Source: an uncultured Pelagibacteraceae bacterium
GTDB taxonomy: Bacteria > Pseudomonadota > Alphaproteobacteria > Pelagibacterales > Pelagibacteraceae
NCBI GenBank assembly: GCA_902634935.1
Contig: CACPMF010000003.1
Span: 1-64,000, forward strand
Reading direction: 5' to 3'
Length of the DNA: 64,000 nt
The position numbers and the translations under genes were made by a program. Of the stretch, positions 8,820 through 16,858 are shown piece by piece (within the stretch, counting starts at the first letter, position 1; every line of letters starts with the position of its first letter). The notes below the pieces were generated by a model, which had not been told where the DNA came from, did no database searches, and saw only the letters and a list, made by a program, of their open reading frames with translations.

Positions 8820-9854
8820 ATGTACATAGAAATTAATAATAAATATAGACCCTATATTGCTCAATGGTTATTAGTAATGTTTTTTTTAGTTTCTATAATG
8901 ATAATTATTGGTGGCTTAACTAGGTTAACAGATTCAGGTTTATCTATAACAGAATGGGAGTTTTTTAAAGGTTTCTTTCCTCCAGTAAGCAAAAGTACTT
9001 GGATTGAATATTTTGAAGCTTATAAAAAAATTCCTGAATTTCAATTACAGAACTTCAGCATGTCTCTCAGTGAGTTCAAAGTAATATTTTGGTGGGAATG
9101 GTTTCACAGATTTTTTGGAAGATTGATTGGTTTATGTTTTTTAATTCCTTTGATATATTTTTCTTTTAAAATCAAATTAATAAATCTACTTCATTATTAT
9201 TTGATATTCTTATTAATATGTTTTCAAGGTTTTATCGGATGGTATATGGTAAGCAGTGGATTAGTCGATAGAGTGGACGTAAGTCATTACAGGTTATCTG
9301 TACATTTATTGATTGCTTTTTTAATTTTATCATTAATTTTATGGAATTATTTAAAATTAATAAAAATTAAAAGTACATTAAACAAGTTAAATCCTATAAT
9401 TCCTCTTTTATTCATTATTTTAATTTTTACTCAAATAGTTATTGGTGCATTTGTATCAGGGATGGATGCAGGTAAAATTTATAATTCCTGGCCTTTAATG
9501 GGTAATTCATATTTTCCAGATGATAATAATATAATTAATTTATTTAAATTATCTGCATTTAACGATCCATCATTAGTCCAGTTTATTCACAGAAACTTAG
9601 CTTATATTATAGTAATTTTTTATTTATTTATTGTTTATAAAATTTATAAAGCAAAGATGTTTGGTTTATATAAATCGGTAAATGTATTAGGTATTTTACT
9701 TATTTTTCAAATTATTTTAGGAATTGTGACAGTTATATATGGTGCACAGATATATATTGCATCTGTACACCAAATAAGTTCAATTTTTTTAGTAAGTGCT
9801 TGTATATATTTTTATTTTATAAATACAAATTCTAACTTACAGCCTTCAAACTAG
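8820..9854 (+). CDS. ctaA: Heme A synthase (CtaA/COX15 type)
   Basis: This integral membrane protein oxidises heme O to heme A for cytochrome c oxidase. The 344 residues give about eight membrane helices. Family motifs include GGLTRLTDSGLSITEWEF in the first loop, the histidine-bearing WEWFHRFFGRLIG, a mid-protein histidine in HYRLSVHLLIAF, and GAFVSGMDAGKIYNSWPLM and FIHRNLAY in the second half. The cysteine pair of Bacillus-type CtaA is missing, as in the COX15 type. Its last 23 bp overlap the convergent metY. Confidence 0.94.
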   Translation: MYIEINNKYRPYIAQWLLVMFFLVSIMIIIGGLTRLTDSGLSITEWEFFKGFFPPVSKSTWIEYFEAYKKIPEFQLQNFSMSLSEFKVIFWWEWFHRFFGRLIGLCFLIPLIYFSFKIKLINLLHYYLIFLLICFQGFIGWYMVSSGLVDRVDVSHYRLSVHLLIAFLILSLILWNYLKLIKIKSTLNKLNPIIPLLFIILIFTQIVIGAFVSGMDAGKIYNSWPLMGNSYFPDDNNIINLFKLSAFNDPSLVQFIHRNLAYIIVIFYLFIVYKIYKAKMFGLYKSVNVLGILLIFQIILGIVTVIYGAQIYIASVHQISSIFLVSACIYFYFINTNSNLQPSN

Positions 9855-11157
9855 GTTTGCCTGAGGCACCTAATGCCTGATCCAAATCGGCGATAATATC
9901 ATCAGGATGTTCAATTCCTATTGAAAGTCTAACATATCCGGGTGTTACTCCTGCTGCTAGTAATTCTTCCTCTGTTAATTGACTATGTGTCGTTGTTGCG
10001 GGATGAATTGCTAAACTTCTTGCATCACCAATATTTGCTACATGGTAAAACATTTTAAGAGCTTCGATGAATTTTTTACCAGCTTCAACTCCACCTTTTA
10101 CTTCAATACCAACCAATGCTCCATTGCCTCCCTTTAAGTACTTCTTTGATCTCTCAGCAATTTCACCTTTATGAAGAGTAGGGTATATAACTCTTTCAAC
10201 ACTTTTATGTTTTGTCAAAAAATCAACAACCTTCTGAGCATTTGAACAATGCTGTTTCATTCTCAAAGGTGCAGTTTCAAGTCCTTGAATAATTCCCCAA
10301 GCATTATCAGGGGCTAAAGGTGCGCCTAAATCTCTTAACAAACATACTCTTGCCCTTACTGCAAATGATACGTTTGCACCAGTTAATTGAGGTACAACCT
10401 CACCCCATTTAGCTCCCCCATAACTCGCATCAGGTTCATTAAACAACGGCTGTCTTTTTGGATCAGCGGTCCAATCAAAATTACCTCCATCTACCAAAGC
10501 ACCACCAATTACTGTTCCATGACCCCCTATAAATTTAGTAAGAGAGTGAACTACTACAGCTGCACCGTGCTCTAAAGGTTTACAAATAACTGGAGCAGCT
10601 GTGTTATCCATTATTAAGGGTATGTTATGTTTTCTTCCAATATCTGATACTTCTTTGATTGGAAAAACTCTTAAATACGGATTTGGTAATGTTTCAGCAT
10701 AAAAACATCTAGTTTTTTCATCTATAAGTTTTTCAAAATTTTTTGGATCTGAAGGATCAGCGTATCTACACTCAATACCCAATTTTTTAAGAGTATGAGT
10801 AAATAGATTAACAGTTCCTCCATATAAATCAGTTGAACTAATAAAATTGTCTCCTGATTGGCAAACGTTCATTATTGCAAACGTGGAAGCTGCTTGACCA
10901 GATCCAACTGTTACTGAAGCCAAACCTCCCTCTAATGCAGCAACTCTTTTTTCAAGAACATCGTTTGTTGGATTCATTATTCTTGTATAAATGTTACCAA
11001 ATTCTTTCAATGCAAATAAATTTGCCGCGTGATCTGTATTATTAAATTGATATGAAGTAGTTCTGTAAACAGGAACTGCTACTGATGTTGTAGCTGGATC
11101 GCTTCTATAATCTCCTCCATGAAGAGCAATTGTTTCTGGATTTTTTGATTTTGTCAT
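9832..11157 (-). CDS. metY: O-acetylhomoserine (thiol)-lyase, MetY family, copy 1
   Basis: This PLP enzyme joins O-acetylhomoserine with sulfide or methanethiol to give homocysteine or methionine. The 441-residue protein begins TIALHGGDYRSDPATTSVAVP and contains YTRIMNPTNDVLEKRVAALEGG and the PLP-lysine motif VVHSLTKFIGGHG. I start it at 11157, where a strong GGGGG ribosome-binding site precedes the ATG; an in-frame extension to 11247 runs through the leader and is unlikely. A second paralogue lies at 13240-14571. SAR11 depends on reduced sulfur such as DMSP-derived methanethiol, so a direct methionine route is plausible but inferred. Confidence 0.93.
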   Translation of the reverse strand: MTKSKNPETIALHGGDYRSDPATTSVAVPVYRTTSYQFNNTDHAANLFALKEFGNIYTRIMNPTNDVLEKRVAALEGGLASVTVGSGQAASTFAIMNVCQSGDNFISSTDLYGGTVNLFTHTLKKLGIECRYADPSDPKNFEKLIDEKTRCFYAETLPNPYLRVFPIKEVSDIGRKHNIPLIMDNTAAPVICKPLEHGAAVVVHSLTKFIGGHGTVIGGALVDGGNFDWTADPKRQPLFNEPDASYGGAKWGEVVPQLTGANVSFAVRARVCLLRDLGAPLAPDNAWGIIQGLETAPLRMKQHCSNAQKVVDFLTKHKSVERVIYPTLHKGEIAERSKKYLKGGNGALVGIEVKGGVEAGKKFIEALKMFYHVANIGDARSLAIHPATTTHSQLTEEELLAAGVTPGYVRLSIGIEHPDDIIADLDQALGASGKPSLKAVS

Positions 11158-11215
11158 AATTTCCCCCTTAATTATGCTATTTAACTGTAATGAGAATTTA
11201 CATTCAAGAAGAAAT
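11158..11215 (-). promoter_or_regulatory. Possible SAM-II/SAM-V-like pseudoknot leader of metY
   Basis: On the minus strand, a 5-bp stem TGTAA (11202-11198) with TTACA (11190-11186) closes a 7-base loop. Five loop bases (TTCTC, 11196-11192) can pair with GGGAA of the Shine-Dalgarno tract (11165-11161). A hairpin loop pairing with the ribosome-binding site is the layout of SAM-II and SAM-V riboswitches, and SAM riboswitches before metY are known in SAR11. The stem is short and I cannot verify the family consensus, so this is a candidate. Confidence 0.42.
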
Positions 11216-11312
11216 TTATTGTTTACGTCTAGAATATTAAAAAACAATGGTATTTATTAAAAAAAAAAAATTCTAACTTTGAGATTCAATTATTAATAGA
11301 AAATTGTGATAT

Positions 11313-12422
11313 TTATTTTTTCTCAATAACAAATAACTCGTTATTAAAATATATTCCCTGATATTTATTCACAATTTGTTGAACAATTTTTTGATAATTT
11401 TTTTGTCTTTCTGCTCTCATGATTTGTTCATCTGATATTTGATTAACATAAACTGCAGCATTCCAAGCAGAAAATATAAGCGATGTTGCAATACCTCCAG
11501 ATATTTCATTTGGTAGAGCTCTCAAAATGTATTTAATTTTTTGTTTTTTATGAAATTTTAGATCTTTTAAAAATTTTTTATCAGTATTATTTTTAATATA
11601 TTTTACAATAGAATCGTGAAGTGAAGGAAATGGCTTTTCTTTAGGCCATATTTTTTTTACTATTTGGTTTCCAGGATCTCCACCACATGCGTGTACAACA
11701 ACTAATTTTCCATTTTTATCTAAAGATTTTATCATTGGATCGATTACATATTTTACTTTTTTTTCAGCTGAAATTCTGGATCTATAAGGTTGTGAGGCAA
11801 TAATAAAATCATAATATGTTTTTCCATCATTTTTCTTTGGTATAACATTTTTCAATGAAAATTCTTGATCTTTTCTATAAATTACAATTACAGAAGGTTC
11901 TTTGTACGTAGGGTTTCCTGTTTTAGGATTTCTTTCAATTTGCCATTTTTTACTCAAAAATTCCTGATTAAGTTTTCGTAACTGTATATTAAAATCTAAA
12001 GATGAATTGCCTATTAATTTGACAATTTTCCAATTCATTTTTTTTTGTTTCTTTAAATCATTTGATTTAAGAGATGTTGATTCGACATAATTCAAATTTG
12101 AAATTACAAAGACTGTATTTTTATGCTCAACAAATCTATCAGGAAGTTTCTCAAGGCCTAGCCTTACATCTTCCATACTAATTTCTTTTGTGTTTACTAA
12201 AAGAGGTACGTTTGGCATTTTTTGATGACATTGTCTCATAACATTCATCAACAATGATCCATCACCCATGCCTGCATCAAATATTTTAAGAGCAGGAAAT
12301 TTTGGTTTTAGATTTTGAACTATTGGTTTGAGTGCGTCTGAAATTTTATTTTTTTCGTTAGTGGTTGTTACAAATAGTAGATATTTTTGTCTATTATCGA
12401 AAAACCTAAAATTTTTTTTCAT
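11313..12422 (-). CDS. Putative SAM-dependent methyltransferase-like protein
   Basis: I do not recognise a characterised function. The 369-residue protein has FDAGMGDGSLLMNVM at about residues 48-62, which resembles motif I of class I methyltransferases, and a later central region (YYDFIIASQPYRSR, then LDKNGKLVVVHACGGDPG) like motifs IV-VI. An acidic or aromatic catalytic motif is not obvious. It is the last gene of a three-gene set with the metY paralogue and an alpha/beta hydrolase, so it may act on a small sulfur or carboxylate metabolite; that is inference from context. The start overlaps the end of the hydrolase gene by one base. Confidence 0.6.
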   Translation of the reverse strand: MKKNFRFFDNRQKYLLFVTTTNEKNKISDALKPIVQNLKPKFPALKIFDAGMGDGSLLMNVMRQCHQKMPNVPLLVNTKEISMEDVRLGLEKLPDRFVEHKNTVFVISNLNYVESTSLKSNDLKKQKKMNWKIVKLIGNSSLDFNIQLRKLNQEFLSKKWQIERNPKTGNPTYKEPSVIVIYRKDQEFSLKNVIPKKNDGKTYYDFIIASQPYRSRISAEKKVKYVIDPMIKSLDKNGKLVVVHACGGDPGNQIVKKIWPKEKPFPSLHDSIVKYIKNNTDKKFLKDLKFHKKQKIKYILRALPNEISGGIATSLIFSAWNAAVYVNQISDEQIMRAERQKNYQKIVQQIVNKYQGIYFNNELFVIEKK

Positions 12423-13243
12423 TAATTTAATTTTTTTGCAGGGTAATGTTCTAATATGAATTGTTTTAGCACCTTTAATACTCTGTCTGCCTCTTCAAGA
12501 AGCATCATATGACCACAATTATCAATAATTTCGACTCTACTATTGTCTATTAAGTCGGCTAATTTTTTTCCTTCTTTAACAGGGCACATTTTGTCTCCTG
12601 TTGCAAGAATGGATAGAGTTGGTATCTTTATTTTTTTTGCAGCTTCAAAACCATTTTTATAATTATCACATGCTCTAAAATCTACTCCTAGAGTATTTTT
12701 AATAGTTCTTGATTTTGCTAACATCCCTCCTGTATTTATATGGTATAATCCAGGAACAGGATGGCCTCCAAAGTGTCCAGCTGGACCATGAGCCCAATCC
12801 ATCATTAAGTCAACTGCTTTAGGGTTATTATTTTCAGCGAGTGATAACAATTCAGGATTCATTGGTATAGCTCCAGCACCACCCATTAAACTTAATGTCT
12901 TAATCTTTTCAGGATATCTTGAGGCACATTCCATTGTCACTAAACATCCCTGTGAATGACCTACTAAAGATGCCTCTTTGTAACCAACCGCATCTACCAC
13001 ATGGCTCACCCAATCTGCCATCTCCTCAATTGATTTTAAACTTTCCCCACCAGATAAGCCATGGCCTGGCATATCTAGTGCTAAAACACTGTATCCATGA
13101 AAAGCAAAATACCTTGTTTGCAGAACCCATGTCATGTGAGTTAAACCACTACCATGGACAAAAATTATTAGAGGCTTATTTTTGTCAAAAGGTCTTCCAC
13201 CAGTAGATGCAAAAACCTCTGAGCCATTTACCTCAAATTTCAT
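12422..13243 (-). CDS. Alpha/beta hydrolase
   Basis: The 273-residue protein is a cytoplasmic alpha/beta-hydrolase-fold enzyme. The oxyanion region FVHGSGLTHMTW (about residues 28-39), the nucleophile elbow GHSQG with Ser97, an acidic residue in ILATGDKMCPV and the histidine of NCGHMMLLEEAD complete the catalytic triad. There is no signal peptide. The substrate cannot be read from the sequence. It overlaps the metY paralogue upstream by 4 bp and the methyltransferase-like gene downstream by one base, so the three are very probably one operon. Confidence 0.82.
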   Translation of the reverse strand: MKFEVNGSEVFASTGGRPFDKNKPLIIFVHGSGLTHMTWVLQTRYFAFHGYSVLALDMPGHGLSGGESLKSIEEMADWVSHVVDAVGYKEASLVGHSQGCLVTMECASRYPEKIKTLSLMGGAGAIPMNPELLSLAENNNPKAVDLMMDWAHGPAGHFGGHPVPGLYHINTGGMLAKSRTIKNTLGVDFRACDNYKNGFEAAKKIKIPTLSILATGDKMCPVKEGKKLADLIDNSRVEIIDNCGHMMLLEEADRVLKVLKQFILEHYPAKKLN

Positions 13244-14571
13244 TGATTTGAGACTAATCTTGGTTTTCTTGCGGCTCTAAATCCTGCTTCAAAGTCATTT
13301 TTGATATCATCTATATCCTCAATACCTACAGATAGTCTAATCATATCATGAGATAATCCAGCAAATTTTAAAGTAGCTTCATCCATTTGTGAATGTGTTG
13401 CAGACGCAGGATGTATTACTAGTGTTCTTGTATCTCCTACATTTGCTAAATGTGAAGCAAGTTTTACGTTGTTAATAAACGCTTCGCCAGCTTCTTTTCC
13501 TCCTTTTATACCAAATGCAATCATTGATCCTCTCCCATTAGGTAATAATTTTTTTGCTAATTCATGATCAGGATGATCAGGAACGCTTGGATGTGAAACC
13601 CAAGCTACACTTTCATGACCAGATAAATATTCAACCATTTTTTCAGCATTAGAACAATGTTTTTGCATTCTTACAGATAAAGTTTCAATTCCTTGTAAAA
13701 CATTCCATGCATTTTGAGGACTTAAACATGGACCAAAATCTCTCATTCCTTCTGCTCTAGCTTTCATTGTAAATGCAGTAGGTCCAAATTCTTCAGCAAA
13801 TGAAAGTCCATGATATCCTTCGTATGGGGTTGTCATTGTTGGAAATTTATCATTTTGCATCCAATCGAATTTACCACCTTCGACTAAGATACCAGCCATA
13901 GATGATCCATGACCAGCCATCCACTTAGTTAATGAATGAACTACTATATCAGCTCCATGCTCAATTGGTTTACATAGGTAAGGTGTTTGATACGTAGCAT
14001 CAACCATTAAAGGTATTCCAGCCTCATGAGCAATTTTTGCAATCTCAGGCATATTCATTAATTCATTTCCTGGATTACCAACTAATTCGCCGAATATACC
14101 TTTGGTATTTTCTTGAATAGCTTTTTTAAATCCTTCTGTATCTCTTGGTTTTACAAAAGTGCACTTGATTCCAAATTTAGGGAGAGTAAGTCTAAATAAA
14201 TTTACAGTACCTCCATATAATTGAGATGACACTACTAAATGGTCGCCAGCTTGGCATAAAGTCATTATTGTTAAAAATATTGCACTCATTCCAGATGAGG
14301 TTGCTAGTGCAGCAGTACCTCCTTCTAATGCAGCGACTCTCTCCTCAAGAACTGCAACTGTTGGATTTGAAATTCTACTATATATGTGTCCACCTCTTTC
14401 TAAGTTAAAAAGAGCAGCAGCATGATCGACATCATCGAATAAATATGAGGTAGTTTGATAAATTGGCACCTGCCTTGAACCAGAATTTTTATGTGGCTGA
14501 TATCCAGCATGTAAGCTTAAAGTATCAAATTTATATGTTTTAGGTTCAGCACCTTTTTTTTTATCACTCAT
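13240..14571 (-). CDS. O-acetylhomoserine (thiol)-lyase family protein, copy 2
   Basis: This 443-residue PLP enzyme is a paralogue of the product at 9832-11157. It starts TLSLHAGYQPHKNSGSRQVP and has YSRISNPTVAVLEERVAALEGG and the PLP-lysine motif VVHSLTKWMAGHG. Both copies have the long MetY-type length (about 430-440) rather than the shorter MetZ type (about 390). It leads an operon with the hydrolase and methyltransferase-like gene and has an AGGAG ribosome-binding site. The paralogue may use a different thiol or activated homoserine; the sequence alone does not say which. Confidence 0.9.
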   Translation of the reverse strand: MSDKKKGAEPKTYKFDTLSLHAGYQPHKNSGSRQVPIYQTTSYLFDDVDHAAALFNLERGGHIYSRISNPTVAVLEERVAALEGGTAALATSSGMSAIFLTIMTLCQAGDHLVVSSQLYGGTVNLFRLTLPKFGIKCTFVKPRDTEGFKKAIQENTKGIFGELVGNPGNELMNMPEIAKIAHEAGIPLMVDATYQTPYLCKPIEHGADIVVHSLTKWMAGHGSSMAGILVEGGKFDWMQNDKFPTMTTPYEGYHGLSFAEEFGPTAFTMKARAEGMRDFGPCLSPQNAWNVLQGIETLSVRMQKHCSNAEKMVEYLSGHESVAWVSHPSVPDHPDHELAKKLLPNGRGSMIAFGIKGGKEAGEAFINNVKLASHLANVGDTRTLVIHPASATHSQMDEATLKFAGLSHDMIRLSVGIEDIDDIKNDFEAGFRAARKPRLVSNQ

Positions 14572-14661
14572 TTATTCTCCTATAATTTTTAAATTAGACT
14601 TTGAAACTCGGAAACTAGCATAAAATATCAATTATAATAGACTTTTTTGTATTCTAATAAA

Positions 14662-14690
14662 TTGACAATAAACGTTTTTGTAAGTATTAA
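14662..14690 (+). promoter_or_regulatory. Sigma-70-type promoter for rplM-rpsI
   Basis: A perfect -35 hexamer TTGACA (14662-14667) is followed after 17 bases by TATTAA (14685-14690). The expected transcription start near 14697 is only about five bases before the rplM ATG at 14702, so the message would be nearly leaderless with no room for a Shine-Dalgarno site. Confidence 0.65.
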
Positions 14691-14701
14691 TCCCGCACAT
14701 C

Positions 14702-15160
14702 ATGACAAAATTTGTTAAAAAAGCTGATATTCAATCAAAATGGTTTGAGATAGATGCGACAGATGCAGTCGTCGGAAGAATTGCTACTGTTGTATCAAAG
14801 ATAATTAGAGGCAAAAATAAAACTACTTTCACACCACATATGGATCATGGTGACTTTGTAGTAGTAAAAAACGTAGATTTGATTAAATTTACTGGTAATA
14901 AATTTCAAAATAAAAAATACTTTAGACATACAGGGCATCCTGGTGGCATCAAAGAAACTACCCCTGAAAAATTACACAATACGAAACCTGGTGAAGTTTT
15001 AAAATTAGCTGTGAAAAGAATGTTACCAGGTGGAGCGCTAGCAAAAAAACAATTAAGTAAATTAAAAATCTATACAGGATCAAATCATCCTCATGAAGCT
15101 CAAAATCCTGTTAAAATTGAGTTATTGAAATTAAATAGTAAAAATATAGTTAGAAATTAA
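14702..15160 (+). CDS. rplM: 50S ribosomal protein L13
   Basis: L13 is an early-assembly protein of the large subunit. The 152-residue sequence has the expected KWFEIDATDAVVGRIAT near the N-terminus, then GKNKTTFTPHMDHGDFVVV and RHTGHPGGIKETTPEKL. The start at 14702 matches the family N-terminus. The rplM-rpsI pair is universal, with one base between the genes here. A near-consensus promoter sits almost on top of the start codon. Confidence 0.97.
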   Translation: MTKFVKKADIQSKWFEIDATDAVVGRIATVVSKIIRGKNKTTFTPHMDHGDFVVVKNVDLIKFTGNKFQNKKYFRHTGHPGGIKETTPEKLHNTKPGEVLKLAVKRMLPGGALAKKQLSKLKIYTGSNHPHEAQNPVKIELLKLNSKNIVRN

Positions 15161-15161
15161 A

Positions 15162-15590
15162 ATGGAAAATTCTAATCAATCACTAAAAATAAAATTAGAT
15201 TTTAAAGATAGTAAATATGCTACAGGTAGAAGAAAAACTTCTATTGCGAAAGTTTGGTTGAAAAAAGGTACCGGTAAAATTTATGTTAACGGGAAAACTT
15301 TAGACGATTATTTCACAAGCTCATCACATAAAATGCAAATCATGAGACCCTTTGATATAATTAATCAATCTACAGAATATGATGTTAAATCTAAAGTTGT
15401 TGGTGGTGGTCATACAGGTCAAGCTGGAGCACTAGTTCATGGTATATCTAGAGCGCTTCTTCAATTTGATGAAAATCTTAAACCTACATTAAGAAAAGAA
15501 AAACTTACAACAAGAGACTCTAGATCTGTTGAGAGAAAAAAGCCTGGTAGAGCAAAAGCTAGAAGAAGTTTTCAATTTTCTAAAAGATAA
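15162..15590 (+). CDS. rpsI: 30S ribosomal protein S9
   Basis: S9 contacts P-site tRNA with its C-terminal tail. The 142-residue protein has ATGRRKTSIAKVWLKKGTGK and GGGHTGQAGALVHGISRAL, and ends with the invariant basic tail (KKPGRAKARRSFQFSKR). An N-terminal extension of about 15 residues precedes the core, as in other alphaproteobacteria. A short AT-rich hairpin spans its stop codon. Confidence 0.97.
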   Translation: MENSNQSLKIKLDFKDSKYATGRRKTSIAKVWLKKGTGKIYVNGKTLDDYFTSSSHKMQIMRPFDIINQSTEYDVKSKVVGGGHTGQAGALVHGISRALLQFDENLKPTLRKEKLTTRDSRSVERKKPGRAKARRSFQFSKR

Positions 15591-15599
15591 TATCTTTTT
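15582..15599 (+). terminator. Weak terminator-like hairpin after rpsI
   Basis: AAAAGAT (15582-15588) pairs with ATCTTTT (15592-15598) around a three-base loop and spans the rpsI stop codon. The right arm itself supplies the T-run. The stem is almost all A-T, so its strength as a terminator is doubtful. Confidence 0.35.
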
Positions 15600-15623
15600 A
15601 CATTACAACTGTTATATTGTTTT

Positions 15624-16649
15624 ATGTCTAAGCTAAATGTTTTGGTATGTGGATCTACAGGATATATTGGAATTGAGTTAGTTAAAATTTTAGCAAGACA
15701 TAAAAAAATCCATATTAAATATCTTTGTGGAAATAGTTCTGTAGGTAAAAAAATTTCATTTTATGATAAATCCTTATCAAAAAATAAATTACCAATCATA
15801 AGAAAATTTCAAAGAAAATTATTGAAAGAGGTTGATGTTATTTTTTCAGCACTACCAAATGGTGAAGCTCAAAAAATGTCTAAATTTTTATTAGACAAAA
15901 ACCTACTCATTGATTTATCAGCAGATTTTAGATTAAAAAATAAAAATGAATATTTAAAATGGTATAAAATTAAACATAGCGCCCAAAAGTTAATTAAAAA
16001 TTCAATTTATTCATTGCCAGAATTAAAAAAAAATCAGTTCAAAAATCAAAAAGTAATATCTTCACCTGGATGTTATCCTACTTCCATTTTATTACCTTTG
16101 GCACCCCTAATTCAAAAAAATTTTATTTCAAATAAAAACATAGTGATAGATTCTAAATCTGGATATTCAGGAGCTGGACGTAATGTTCATAAAAAATATA
16201 AAAATAAAAATCTTTATGAGTCTATTAGCGCCTATGGAATTGCAAATCATAGACACAATTCGGAAATTCAACAAGAATTAGATTTATATACAAAAAAAAA
16301 AAATTATTTTGATTTTACCCCTCATCTATCACCAATGTTTAGAGGAATTATTACAACTATTAATGTTGATTTAAAAAAAAATATAGATGCAAAAAAAATA
16401 CATCGATACCTAAGTAAATTTTACAAAAAAAGTAAATTTGTTCAAATAAAAAAAATTAATTCTTTGTTAAGCACAAATGAGGTTATAAATACTAATAATT
16501 GTTTGATATCTATTTGTAATAGTAAGAATAGAAATAAATTAATAATTTTATCTGCAATAGATAATCTTATAAAAGGGGGTGGAGGTCAGGCTGTGCAAAG
16601 TATGAACATGTATTATGGATTTAAAGAAGATGAGGCTTTAAATGTTTAG
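15624..16649 (+). CDS. argC: N-acetyl-gamma-glutamyl-phosphate reductase
   Basis: ArgC reduces N-acetylglutamyl phosphate to the semialdehyde in arginine synthesis. The 341-residue protein starts with an NADP-binding VCGSTGYIGIELVKIL and carries the catalytic cysteine in SSPGCYPTSILLPLAPL. The later SGYSGAGRN, the histidine-bearing ANHRHNSEI and the C-terminal NLIKGGGGQAVQSMN are family motifs. This is the longer type of ArgC. Its 3' end overlaps a small lipoprotein gene by 8 bp. Confidence 0.94.
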   Translation: MSKLNVLVCGSTGYIGIELVKILARHKKIHIKYLCGNSSVGKKISFYDKSLSKNKLPIIRKFQRKLLKEVDVIFSALPNGEAQKMSKFLLDKNLLIDLSADFRLKNKNEYLKWYKIKHSAQKLIKNSIYSLPELKKNQFKNQKVISSPGCYPTSILLPLAPLIQKNFISNKNIVIDSKSGYSGAGRNVHKKYKNKNLYESISAYGIANHRHNSEIQQELDLYTKKKNYFDFTPHLSPMFRGIITTINVDLKKNIDAKKIHRYLSKFYKKSKFVQIKKINSLLSTNEVINTNNCLISICNSKNRNKLIILSAIDNLIKGGGGQAVQSMNMYYGFKEDEALNV

Positions 16650-16854
16650 ACTATTAAAATTAATGATTATTTTAATTTTTGTTACTAACTGTTCTATTGA
16701 TACAAAAACAGGTATTTGGGAGAATAAAAAAGAGATATCAACTGACAAAGAGCTATCTTCATTAAATTTTGATGAAAATTTAACATTTGACGAATTTAAA
16801 AATAATGTAATTATTTATGGTAAAAAAAGTGAATATCCAAAATTAATGGAATAA
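16642..16854 (+). CDS. Small predicted lipoprotein between argC and hom
   Basis: I do not recognise this 70-residue protein. It has a hydrophobic signal segment (LLKLMIILIFVTNC) with a lipobox cysteine at residue 17, followed by about 53 mature residues rich in acidic and asparagine residues and no recognised domain. It overlaps argC by 8 bp and ends four bases before homoserine dehydrogenase, so it is translated within that operon. The mature N-terminus DTKTGIWENKK vaguely recalls the start of SAR11 outer-membrane PQQ-repeat lipoproteins; it might be a truncated relative, but that is an impression only. Confidence 0.6.
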   Translation: MFRLLKLMIILIFVTNCSIDTKTGIWENKKEISTDKELSSLNFDENLTFDEFKNNVIIYGKKSEYPKLME

Positions 16855-16858
16855 ATTT

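Noticed and set aside
9855-11247. Start of metY at 11247
   Set aside because: The extension crosses the leader hairpin, has no family similarity and ignores the strong ribosome-binding site before 11157.
14572-14661. SAM riboswitch before the second MetY paralogue
   Set aside because: The leader has an AGGAG site but I could not draw a stable hairpin with a loop-to-ribosome-binding-site pseudoknot.
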